This document shows, in pieces, positions 40,134 to 47,834 of a stretch of 64,000 nt of DNA (positions are counted from its first letter, which is position 1; every line of letters starts with the position of its first letter). The notes beneath the pieces were generated by a model. The model was not told the origin of the DNA. It ran no database searches and saw only the letters and a list, made by a program, of their open reading frames with translations. Origin of the DNA: Candidatus Tumulicola scandinaviensis (lineage in GTDB: Bacteria > Vulcanimicrobiota > Vulcanimicrobiia > Vulcanimicrobiales > Vulcanimicrobiaceae); assembly GCA_003140835.1 (NCBI GenBank), contig PLLA01000091.1, positions 29,455-93,454 of the forward strand, given 5' to 3'. Position numbers and translations under genes: made by a program.

Positions 40134-41744
40134 TTAGATCGCTTGAATCTTCGCCATCATTCCGTGATCTTCGTGATCGAGAATGTGGCAGTGGAATACG
40201 AACGTGCCTTTGATGATCGGGTCGCGGAAATCCATGAGCAACAGGAGACTTCCGGGCTTCCCGTCACCGAGACGGTGCGGGATGACGACGGTGTCGGCCC
40301 AATACGGATGTTGAATCCTGACGCCGTTGACTTCTTTCACTAAGAAATGAATCTGATGAATGTGGAAGTCGTGGACTTCCTGGGTGATGTTGACGACGTT
40401 CCACTCCTCAACCGTGCCGGTATGCACGACGAACATGGGCGGATCGTTTATGGAAAATACTTTTCCGTTGATGCGAAAATGTTTGGGGCCTTCGCTGAAC
40501 GTGACCGTCCGTTTCGCTGCCACCGCCGGTTGCTGCGTCGTATAGACGTTCGACGGAAGCGGGGCGCCGGCGGTTAATGGTTTCGACGACGCCGGCAGGC
40601 TCGGTCCGCGGTGCGGCGGCGGCTGTAGCTGCGCGAGCTCGATGGCCGGATCGCGATCGCCGGCCGGACCGGAGTCGTAGCACAGGCTACGGAACTTGGC
40701 CACTCTTCTTTGCGGACCCGTGACGATGAACTCGGCACGCGCGGCCGGCGGAACGATCAGATAGGGGACCGTCTCCGTCGGCGGATTGCTGGGATTGGTA
40801 TCCAACGCAAAACCGTCGATCGCTACCAATTGAAGCATCTCGCCGTCGACGGCGAGTTTGAGCGTCTTGTGTCCGGTCGCATTGATCAGGCGGAAAAACT
40901 GTTGCTCGCCGGGTGCGATCGTAATCACCGGGTGAACGGCGTTGTTGAGCGTCGGCGTCAGGCCGATTTCAGGACCGCAGGGGTTGCTGTTGACGGTCTT
41001 CGGCTGCATGCCGGCGCCGGACATGTCCCCTTGGGCATCCATGCCAGCCATGCCGTCCATGTCGCCGGTATCGCCGTGCGGCACGATGTTCGCGCCGATG
41101 CCGGTGTCGCGCACGATGATGATGCGCTGCTTCATGCTCCCCAGCCCGGGGAGATGGTGCTCCAAACCTTCAACGACGATCGCCCCCGACATCCCGGATT
41201 CGCCCGCCTGGTAGTTTACCTCGCCGTGGATGTGCGGATGATACCAATAGAGTCCCGGCTGTTGATTCTTTGGAATATGCACGACGTACCGAATCTTCTG
41301 TCCGGGTCTTGCGAAGGTGCCGAGAACGTCGTCGCCGGGTGCCTTGGGTGAAACGCCCAGGCCGTGGAAATGAATGTTGATTTCGGCGGCCATGCCTTGG
41401 TCGCGCTGAAGATTATCGGTGAGGTCGACGACGAACGAGTCGCCCGGCCTGACGCTGATCGTCGGGATCACGTCGTGCATGCCGTTATAATCAAAGGTAG
41501 GAAGTCCGGTGGCCGGATTGAGGTCGGCCGTCAACGCCAGCGTAGCGACGCCGTTGACCGGCCGGATCACCGGCGGCTCGGCCAACTCGTTGGGATTCTT
41601 GCGCCCCTCCGGCGACGATTGGAGGGCCTGGCCGGCCGGCCGAATCGCGTTCAGCGGAATCGGATTCGTCGGCGAGCTCGACTGGCCGCCGCATCCGACG
41701 ACCCAAGCGCAGGCGATGGCAACGGCGAGAAAGCGTCGTAGCAT
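40134..41744 (-). CDS. Multicopper oxidase, exported lipoprotein
   Basis: The 536-residue protein has a lipobox (AWVVGCGGQ) and all four copper motifs: EINIHFHGLGV, LYWYHPHIHGE, HDFHIHQIHF and VFHCHILDHEDHGMM, the last giving the type 1 copper ligands. A Met/Asp/Gly-rich insert (GDMDGMAGMDAQGDMSGAGM) recalls the Met-rich loop of CueO-type cuprous oxidases. It likely oxidises Cu(I), Fe(II), Mn(II) or phenolic compounds outside the inner membrane. The two flanking propeller lipoproteins are 12 and 26 bases away, so the proteins are probably made together. Whether copper defence or organic-matter oxidation is its role is open. Confidence 0.92.
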   Translation of the reverse strand: MLRRFLAVAIACAWVVGCGGQSSSPTNPIPLNAIRPAGQALQSSPEGRKNPNELAEPPVIRPVNGVATLALTADLNPATGLPTFDYNGMHDVIPTISVRPGDSFVVDLTDNLQRDQGMAAEINIHFHGLGVSPKAPGDDVLGTFARPGQKIRYVVHIPKNQQPGLYWYHPHIHGEVNYQAGESGMSGAIVVEGLEHHLPGLGSMKQRIIIVRDTGIGANIVPHGDTGDMDGMAGMDAQGDMSGAGMQPKTVNSNPCGPEIGLTPTLNNAVHPVITIAPGEQQFFRLINATGHKTLKLAVDGEMLQLVAIDGFALDTNPSNPPTETVPYLIVPPAARAEFIVTGPQRRVAKFRSLCYDSGPAGDRDPAIELAQLQPPPHRGPSLPASSKPLTAGAPLPSNVYTTQQPAVAAKRTVTFSEGPKHFRINGKVFSINDPPMFVVHTGTVEEWNVVNITQEVHDFHIHQIHFLVKEVNGVRIQHPYWADTVVIPHRLGDGKPGSLLLLMDFRDPIIKGTFVFHCHILDHEDHGMMAKIQAI

Positions 41745-41756
41745 TGGAGTTCCTCC

Positions 41757-42722
41757 CTAGTGGTCCGGAGCGAGGCTAACGGCCGCGCCGTAGGCGCGCG
41801 CCGCGATCGTGGCGGACGGCGAACCGCCGGCCGGATAACTAAAGAAGTCGACGACACCGTTATTCGGGTCGGGCGCGACGACGGTTCTGCCCTGAATCCA
41901 AAACTGGCGTACGCTTTTCGTTCCGTCGAGCGTCGTCGAGCCGCTCTCGGTTCCCGTGCCTCCGCTCATCGCAAACTGATAGATCACCGCCGGCGATACG
42001 CCGGCGTCACCAACAGCGAGATTGGTGCCGTCCCATTGCACCTGACCCGGCGCGACGACGTTCTGGCTGAGCGTCACCGCTTTGAGCACCCTGCCATGAT
42101 GCGAAAGCTCGGCGAACCGGACTGCGCCCTTGCCGCTCTGTTCGTCGAGAAACAAGTTTCCCTGAGCATCGTATCCGCAAAATGCGCCGTGCATGTTGGT
42201 GGCGCTGAATTTGCTGGGGCCGAGCCATCCGCCGCGCACCGTGTGCCGGAAAACCGATAGGACGATGCCGTTCGTTCCGCCGGTCACTGCGAGATCTCCG
42301 CTCACCGGATCGACCGCGCAACCCATCGGCGGGCCGGCGGTGTTGAGCGCGACGATCGGTGCGGTGCCCCCGTGCGGAAACTCGATGACGTCCAAGCCGC
42401 CGACGTCGGCAATCCAAACGTCCCCGGCCGCATCGCTGCACTCGCTTCTCGGCTTGCCGAACCCGGTCAGCGAACCAACCAGGGTCCCACGCGGATAGGA
42501 GTAGACGTCGACGCTTTGCGCGTGCACGTTGGAGAGGTAGAGAAGGTCTTCATTTCTTGCCTCGGGTGCCATCCACGAGTGTCCGTGCACGAGCAACGCA
42601 GACGCCGATTCGTGCTGCGGAAGTGCGACCGGCACCCCTACCTGCGATGACGATCCACCGCATCCCGCCAGCACGATAAGCGCACCAACGCCCACTGCAT
42701 AGCGAAGACCTGAAAGCTTCAT
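41757..42722 (-). CDS. Beta-propeller lipoprotein, divergent paralogue
   Basis: The 321-residue protein starts at ATG 42722, with GAGGGG upstream and the lipoprotein signal GVGALIVLAGCGGSSS. The propeller follows: LLYLSNVHAQSVDVYSYPRG, GFGKPRSECSDAAGDVWIAD, MGCAVDPVSGDLAVTG, FCGYDAQGNLFLDEQSGKGA, VQWDGTNLAVGDAG and YGAAVSLAPDH. It is recognisably related to the gene at 39118 but less similar than that gene is to the one at 29492. It is the upstream partner of the multicopper oxidase (12 bases). Function is unknown. Confidence 0.87.
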   Translation of the reverse strand: MKLSGLRYAVGVGALIVLAGCGGSSSQVGVPVALPQHESASALLVHGHSWMAPEARNEDLLYLSNVHAQSVDVYSYPRGTLVGSLTGFGKPRSECSDAAGDVWIADVGGLDVIEFPHGGTAPIVALNTAGPPMGCAVDPVSGDLAVTGGTNGIVLSVFRHTVRGGWLGPSKFSATNMHGAFCGYDAQGNLFLDEQSGKGAVRFAELSHHGRVLKAVTLSQNVVAPGQVQWDGTNLAVGDAGVSPAVIYQFAMSGGTGTESGSTTLDGTKSVRQFWIQGRTVVAPDPNNGVVDFFSYPAGGSPSATIAARAYGAAVSLAPDH

Positions 42723-42846
42723 TGCGTCGCCCCTCGTTTGTACCAACGTATCGATCCAACGTATCGATAGCCCCCTTCGTTCTGCGAGCGGCGGTGAAAT
42801 TACCTTGAGGGTGCGCGCACGGAGCACCCTACAATCGCCGTTGAGG

Positions 42847-44247
42847 CTATTGATCGTCCGGAATGTGGTGATCGACCGGCTGGTTCATAAAGAATCTCGC
42901 ATCCAGCGGAGCTTTGATCGGCACGAACTTGCGCGGTGCCTGCGAGAAATCGAAGGCATCCGCTTGCGGTGAGGTTGCCCGCTTATCGCTGGCCGCAAGG
43001 CGTCCTAAACCGAACTGATCCTCGGCAAACCGCAGAATGCTGCCGTGCTCGTAGTGCACGTGCGAGACGTAGCCTTGCTTCGCGTACGGCGAAATAATCA
43101 ACAACGGAATCCGCAGGCCGAGACCGTCGTAGTCGACGTAGGCCGGTGCGACCGGATCGTACCATCCGCCGTAGTCGTCCCACATGATGAAGATCGCGGT
43201 GGAGTCCCAATACTTCGATTTACCGACCGCGTTAACCAGCGACGTCACCCACGACGGTCCGGTGTTCGAGCCGCTTCCGGCATGATCGGAGTTCTCCCAG
43301 GTCGGGGTAATCCAGCTGACCGCCCGCAGTTTGCCGCTTGAAACGTCGTTGAAGAACTGTGTCTGCGGAGTGATGACGTCGGTCTTCCAATCGGGACCGT
43401 TGTAAATGTGGTTGATTGCCTGGTAGGCACTCCAAATGCCCAGATCGCCGTTGATCGTCGCCGTATAAAACCCCCACGAGAGGTGGGCCGCGTCGAGCTC
43501 GTCGCCCAACGTGTTAGGGTCCCAGCAGACGACTTCGTACCCTTGGGGAATCTGGCGCTGGGGTCCCACCGTGCCGATCAGGTCGCTCGGACCGCCGGGG
43601 CAGCCCCACGCGCCGTACGGAAAGTTCACCGCCGACACCGCTTGGCCTGAGATGATGTATTGGTGCGAGATGAAACTGCTGGCGTCGAAGTTCGAAGCGA
43701 ACATTTCGTCGGCCAACACGTACTGCTTGCCCATGTCGAAATACGGTTTGGTTTCGGTGTGCGGCACGTAGCTATACGTTGGATTTTTGTTCGGACACGG
43801 GGGCCCTCCGCCTCCGCACCCGACGTATTCGTTGTTGAATCCGTTCATGCGGCAATTGGTGCCGGGAATGCTTCCGGTGCCGTTGCAGGCGGCAAAGAAC
43901 GAATTCGAGCTGTGGTCGATGTCCCAGTTCGTTTCGAGCCCGACCGGCTGCAGCGCAATCTTTTGCCCGGAAGAGTCGAAGCCGGACTTCGCCGTCTTCG
44001 CACCGGGGAATCCGTAAAACAGATTGTTGAAGCTGCGATTCTCTTGAACGATAATGATGACGTGTTGAATCTTGCCGCTGGACGAGCGGCCTGGGTGCTG
44101 GATGGGGAGCGTTCGGGATTGCGAATACGCAACCGGCAAACCGGGCGACGCAGTCGATCCACCGCCCGCATTGCACGAGCAAACCAACAGCGCCAACGCC
44201 ACGGCCGATAGCGCCCGGGCGGGGCCGGGAATACATCGCATGAGCAT
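42847..44247 (-). CDS. Phosphoesterase-family lipoprotein
   Basis: The 466-residue protein has a lipobox (LALLVCSCNAGG) and a PF04185-type domain: HVIIIVQENRSFNNLFYGFP, SSFISHQYIISGQAVSAVNF, FIMWDDYGGWYDPVAPAYVD, VSHVHYEHGSILRFAEDQFG. In place of the usual D-H after GGWY it has D-P, so one possible metal ligand differs from its paralogues. The C-terminus (ARFFMNQPVDHHIPDDQ) is close to that of the paralogue at 28096. It stands 125 bases upstream of the propeller/oxidase run and may head it. The substrate is unknown. Confidence 0.88.
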   Translation of the reverse strand: MLMRCIPGPARALSAVALALLVCSCNAGGGSTASPGLPVAYSQSRTLPIQHPGRSSSGKIQHVIIIVQENRSFNNLFYGFPGAKTAKSGFDSSGQKIALQPVGLETNWDIDHSSNSFFAACNGTGSIPGTNCRMNGFNNEYVGCGGGGPPCPNKNPTYSYVPHTETKPYFDMGKQYVLADEMFASNFDASSFISHQYIISGQAVSAVNFPYGAWGCPGGPSDLIGTVGPQRQIPQGYEVVCWDPNTLGDELDAAHLSWGFYTATINGDLGIWSAYQAINHIYNGPDWKTDVITPQTQFFNDVSSGKLRAVSWITPTWENSDHAGSGSNTGPSWVTSLVNAVGKSKYWDSTAIFIMWDDYGGWYDPVAPAYVDYDGLGLRIPLLIISPYAKQGYVSHVHYEHGSILRFAEDQFGLGRLAASDKRATSPQADAFDFSQAPRKFVPIKAPLDARFFMNQPVDHHIPDDQ

Positions 44248-44384
44248 CTCTCCTTGGGGCTACAGGGTAGGATGCAAGCGATTTTTACACTTCCGAACGT
44301 TAATCTCCCACGCAACTATATGGTCAAAACCAACAGCGTGGATAATCTGCATCATCTTTTTCGCGCACGGCCGCCGACCGTTCG

Positions 44385-44525
44385 GGCCTGCAATATGCAA
44401 CGCTGCGCAACATCTCGCTGGCGTGGGTTCTCACCGTCCCGGCGTGCGTGTTCTTGGGAGCCGGCCTGTTCGGCGCCGCGTTTTTGCTGATATTCCACGC
44501 CACCGGCGTTCCGGCGCCCCCTAGA
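44385..44525 (+). pseudogene. C-terminal helix remnant, probably of a PiT-type phosphate permease
   Basis: A frame of about 47 codons on the plus strand reads GLQYATLRNISLAWVLTVPA, then CVFLGAGLFGAAFLLIFHAT. The AWVLTVPA helix resembles the last part of PiT phosphate/sulfate permeases. There is no start, and the preceding 130 bases are not coding. A REP-like repeat begins right after it. The family assignment is tentative. Confidence 0.4.
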
Positions 44526-44526
44526 C

Positions 44527-44571
44527 GTCCTTCGACTGCGCGCCTTCGGCGCTCCGCTCAGGATGACAAAG
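44527..44571 (+). repeat. Dispersed REP-like repeat, copy 3
   Basis: The repeat reads GTCCTTCGACTGCGCGCC...GGCGCTCCGCTCAGGATGACAAAG. It can fold on itself, and it lies between the permease relic and the 3' end of the phosphoesterase gene at 44578, where it might also act as a terminator. Confidence 0.65.
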
Positions 44572-44577
44572 AGAACC

Positions 44578-45924
44578 TTACGGATCCTCGAGGTCCGGCG
44601 GGCTCATCTCGGCTGCGTGTTTCTTAAAAGGCGGCGCCTTGATGGGTACGAACGCGCGCGGATTTTGCGTGAAGTCGAAGCAGTCGGCGAGGTCGTCGGC
44701 GCGCACGTCGGTCGCACCGAGCGCGCCCTTGGGTATGCCGAAGGTTTCCTCGGAAAACGCTAAGATGCTGCCGAACTCGTGTTGTATTTTGGAGACGTAC
44801 GCCTTCTTCGCGTACGGCGAAATGACGACTAACGGAACTCGGAAGCCCAACTCGTAGAAGTTGTTGAATTGCGGGGGCGGGACGTGATCGTACCAACCGC
44901 CCCAATCGTCCCACACGATGAAGATCGCGGTCGAGTTCCAATATTGGCTCTGGCCGACGGCGTTTACGACCGCCGCAACCCACGACGGCCCCTTGGCGCT
45001 CTGCGAGCCGGCGTGGTCGGAGTAGGCATCGCCTGCCGGAATCACCCACGACAGCCCCGGCAGCTGGTTGTTCGAAATGTCGGTAAGAATCTGCGGCGAC
45101 GACGAAATGACGTTGTGATAATCCTGTCCGAAGCGGACGTGCCGGATCGCATCGAACGCGTGCCAGAGGCCGGCGCCGCGACCGTGCTGATAGTAGCGCC
45201 AGGTTACGCTTTGTTGGTCGAGCAGATCCGAAAGCACCGGGCGTTCGAAGCACGGCGCCGGAGTCGGACCGGGAAATCCGTTGCTCGGATTGATGGTCGG
45301 AACCACCGAACTGCTGGACGCATCGCACCCGTCTTGCCCCGACCGGCCGTTCACGCGATCGAACGCGTTGCCCGAAACGTTGAACGACGTCGCCGGCAGG
45401 GCCGCCGCCGTACCGCTAATCAAGTATTGATGCGCCGGAAAGCTGTCGGCTTGGTTGCTCTGGAACATGCGGTCGGCAAACACGTACTGCGTCGCCATGT
45501 CGTAATACGGTTGCACTTCCGACCGTGGAGCGTAACCGAACGGCCGTAAGTGCTTTCGCAGCGAAAGTCCGCGATCGAATCCGTCCATTTTGCCGCCGTC
45601 GTAGTCGGTCACCCAATTCGAATGGGCGTGCGGCAAGTCGTACGGTGCGGCCAGCGAGACTTGCTCCAGCGAGACCGTCTGGCCGCGTGAATCCACCGCC
45701 GTCTTGGCGATGTCGGCGCCGGGTACGCCCTGAAACAGGTAATCGGGGGTGCGATTTTCCTGAACGATAATGACGACGTGAGTGATTTTCGACGTCGTCG
45801 CACGGGAGATGGCCGTGCGCAGCGTTCCGCCGGTATTCAGCGGGGGAGTCGAAGCCGACTGCTGACCACCGCAGGCTGCCAACACCACGAGCGGGGCGAC
45901 TTGAAGCAAGGCGATCGTTTTCAT
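44578..45924 (-). CDS. Phosphoesterase-family lipoprotein
   Basis: The 448-residue protein has the signal LLQVAPLVVLAACGGQQ and the PF04185 landmarks HVVIIVQENRTPDYLFQGVP, FPAHQYLISGTAAALPATSF, FIVWDDWGGWYDHVPPPQFN, SKIQHEFGSILAFSEETFGI. It is the most divergent of the four copies: a long insert lies around residues 195-230 (with paired cysteines), and the SHQY motif reads AHQY. The start overlaps the stop of the next paralogue as ATGA, so the two are co-translated. It likely hydrolyses phosphate esters outside the inner membrane. Confidence 0.88.
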   Translation of the reverse strand: MKTIALLQVAPLVVLAACGGQQSASTPPLNTGGTLRTAISRATTSKITHVVIIVQENRTPDYLFQGVPGADIAKTAVDSRGQTVSLEQVSLAAPYDLPHAHSNWVTDYDGGKMDGFDRGLSLRKHLRPFGYAPRSEVQPYYDMATQYVFADRMFQSNQADSFPAHQYLISGTAAALPATSFNVSGNAFDRVNGRSGQDGCDASSSSVVPTINPSNGFPGPTPAPCFERPVLSDLLDQQSVTWRYYQHGRGAGLWHAFDAIRHVRFGQDYHNVISSSPQILTDISNNQLPGLSWVIPAGDAYSDHAGSQSAKGPSWVAAVVNAVGQSQYWNSTAIFIVWDDWGGWYDHVPPPQFNNFYELGFRVPLVVISPYAKKAYVSKIQHEFGSILAFSEETFGIPKGALGATDVRADDLADCFDFTQNPRAFVPIKAPPFKKHAAEMSPPDLEDP

Positions 45925-47282
45925 TCGTAGTCGGGAGCCCGTCCGTCGTTGATTTGGTTCATGATGAACGACCGGCTCTTGGGTGCTTGAATCGGGACGA
46001 ACGCCCGCGGCGGCTTGCTAAAATCGAAGCAGTCGAGCGCCGGCGAGTTGGCGCGCGCATCGGCGCGGGCCAACTGGCCCAGTCCGAAAACGTCTTCGGC
46101 AAAACGCAGAATGCTGCCGGTTTCGTATGGCACGTGCGAGACGTGATCTTTTTTCGCGTACGGCGAGATCACGAGCAGCGGCACGCGAAAACCGAGACCG
46201 TCGTCGTCGAGATGCCGCGGCGGGACGTGGTCGTAGAGACCTCCCCAGTCGTCCCACATGACGAAGATGGCGGTGCTATTCCAAAACTGGCTCTGCCCGA
46301 CGGCATTAACGAGCGACGTCACCCACGACGGCCCGAAGCCTCCGCCGCAATTCACGTGGTCGGAGTCGTTGCAGATGGGGGTAATCCAGGTGACGTTCGC
46401 GAGCGTTCCGGCACCGACGTCGGTAATGAACTTCTTCTGCGGGTTAAGGACGTTTGCCCAGTCCTTGCCATAGCGAATGTGATGGATCGCTTGGTAGCCG
46501 GACCACTCCCCGCCGTCGTTGCTGATCGTACTGGTATAAAAGCGCCACGTCAGCGACGCGGCGTCGAGTTCGTCGCCGAGCGTTTTATAATCGAAACAGG
46601 CTTCTTGCGTCGGTCCGAGCGTCCGCTCTTTGGTCACCGTGTAGACTTGATCGCTCGGGCCACCGTCGCATCCCCAGTATCCGTACGGTAAGTCCACGCT
46701 CGACTGCGCTTGCGCGGCGATGATGTATTGGTGCGACACGAAGCTCTCGTCGAGGTGCGATTGAAACATGCGATCGCCGAGTACCCATTCGTGCGCCATA
46801 TCGAAATACGGTTTCGAGTCGGTGTGCGGGACGTAGACGTATTCGGGATTGGTGGGACCGCCATAGGCCGACTCTTTATCGAACCCGTCCATCCGGCATT
46901 GGGTCCCCGGCAGTTTTCCGGTTCCGTGGCACGCCGCGATCATGGCCGCCATCGAGTGGTCGATGACGTACTGCGTGGACAGACTCACCGGCTGAAGCGC
47001 AATCGTCTGCCCTTTCGAGTTCTTCCCGCTCGACACGGTGTCGGCGCCGGGATAGCCCTGAAAGAGATTGTCGAAGCTGCGATTTTCTTGAACGATAATG
47101 ACGACTTGTTTGATTTTTCCGGCGCCGGTCGAGTCGAAACCGTGCAGCAGACCGCTGGTTCCAGCCGCCGCCGGCAGCGTCGCAGCGGAGGGTAACGTCG
47201 AATGCGACCCGCTCGAGCATCCGCCGAGCGCAATCGTCGCCACGGCGAACGCCGTGAAGATTAACGAACGTGAGGCGTTCAC
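45921..47282 (-). CDS. Phosphoesterase-family lipoprotein
   Basis: The 453-residue protein has the signal IFTAFAVATIALGGCSSGSH and a full PF04185-type domain: VVIIVQENRSFDNLFQGYPG, ESFVSHQYIIAAQAQSSVDL, FVMWDDWGGLYDHVPPRHLD, VSHVPYETGSILRFAEDVFG. It is first of a two-gene unit with the copy at 44578. The short region upstream (47283-47408) is shared with the divergent DUF4126 gene. Four paralogues with differing metal-site neighbours suggest different substrates rather than simple dosage. Confidence 0.88.
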   Translation of the reverse strand: MNASRSLIFTAFAVATIALGGCSSGSHSTLPSAATLPAAAGTSGLLHGFDSTGAGKIKQVVIIVQENRSFDNLFQGYPGADTVSSGKNSKGQTIALQPVSLSTQYVIDHSMAAMIAACHGTGKLPGTQCRMDGFDKESAYGGPTNPEYVYVPHTDSKPYFDMAHEWVLGDRMFQSHLDESFVSHQYIIAAQAQSSVDLPYGYWGCDGGPSDQVYTVTKERTLGPTQEACFDYKTLGDELDAASLTWRFYTSTISNDGGEWSGYQAIHHIRYGKDWANVLNPQKKFITDVGAGTLANVTWITPICNDSDHVNCGGGFGPSWVTSLVNAVGQSQFWNSTAIFVMWDDWGGLYDHVPPRHLDDDGLGFRVPLLVISPYAKKDHVSHVPYETGSILRFAEDVFGLGQLARADARANSPALDCFDFSKPPRAFVPIQAPKSRSFIMNQINDGRAPDYE

Positions 47283-47408
47283 GATTACCTTTCTGAGCGC
47301 AAGTGGAGCCGTTTTGGCTTACGCGAAAAACGCGGCAGAATCCTAGCGCGACGCATTTTGCAGCCCGGCGCCGAAGGCGCGCCGTCGAACGAACCGAAGG
47401 ACGAATCC

Positions 47409-47834
47409 ATGTTTCTCCTGTTTGCTGCAATCTTTCTTTTGGGGGTTGCCGCCGGGCTGCGCACGTTTACCGCGCCGGCCGTTCTATGGCTGATGCGGCA
47501 CGGCGGCCTCTGGGCAATCGTGCTCGCGATCCTCGCAATCGGCGAATACGCCGGCGATTTGTACCCGAAAGCTCCGGCAAGGACCAGCCCGCCCGGGCTG
47601 ACCGCCCGCATTGCGAGCGGTGCCTTTGTCGGTTGGTCGCTCGCCGTTACGAGCGGCGTCTCCGGCGTGGCCGGCGCGCTGATCGCGCTGGCCGGCGTTG
47701 CGCTCGGTACCTACGGCGGTCTCGCCGTCCGCGTGCGAGCGATTGCCGCGTTCGGTGCCCTGCCGGCGGCCCTGCTGGAAGATTTTGTGGCCATCGGGAT
47801 CGCCGTTTTCGCCGTCAGTCGCGCGCTGCCGTGA
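47409..47834 (+). CDS. DUF4126-family membrane protein
   Basis: The 141-residue protein has about four helices and the family opening LLGVAAGLRTFTAPAVLWLM, then GEYAGDLYPKAPARTSPPGL and GALPAALLEDFVAIGIAVFA. The R.FT and PKAP.R..P segments are typical of DUF4126. The ATG at 47409 is chosen because the helix starts there; an upstream frame adds charged residues. Function is unknown. Its TGA overlaps the GTG start of the regulator gene that follows (GTGA). Confidence 0.85.
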   Translation: MFLLFAAIFLLGVAAGLRTFTAPAVLWLMRHGGLWAIVLAILAIGEYAGDLYPKAPARTSPPGLTARIASGAFVGWSLAVTSGVSGVAGALIALAGVALGTYGGLAVRVRAIAAFGALPAALLEDFVAIGIAVFAVSRALP

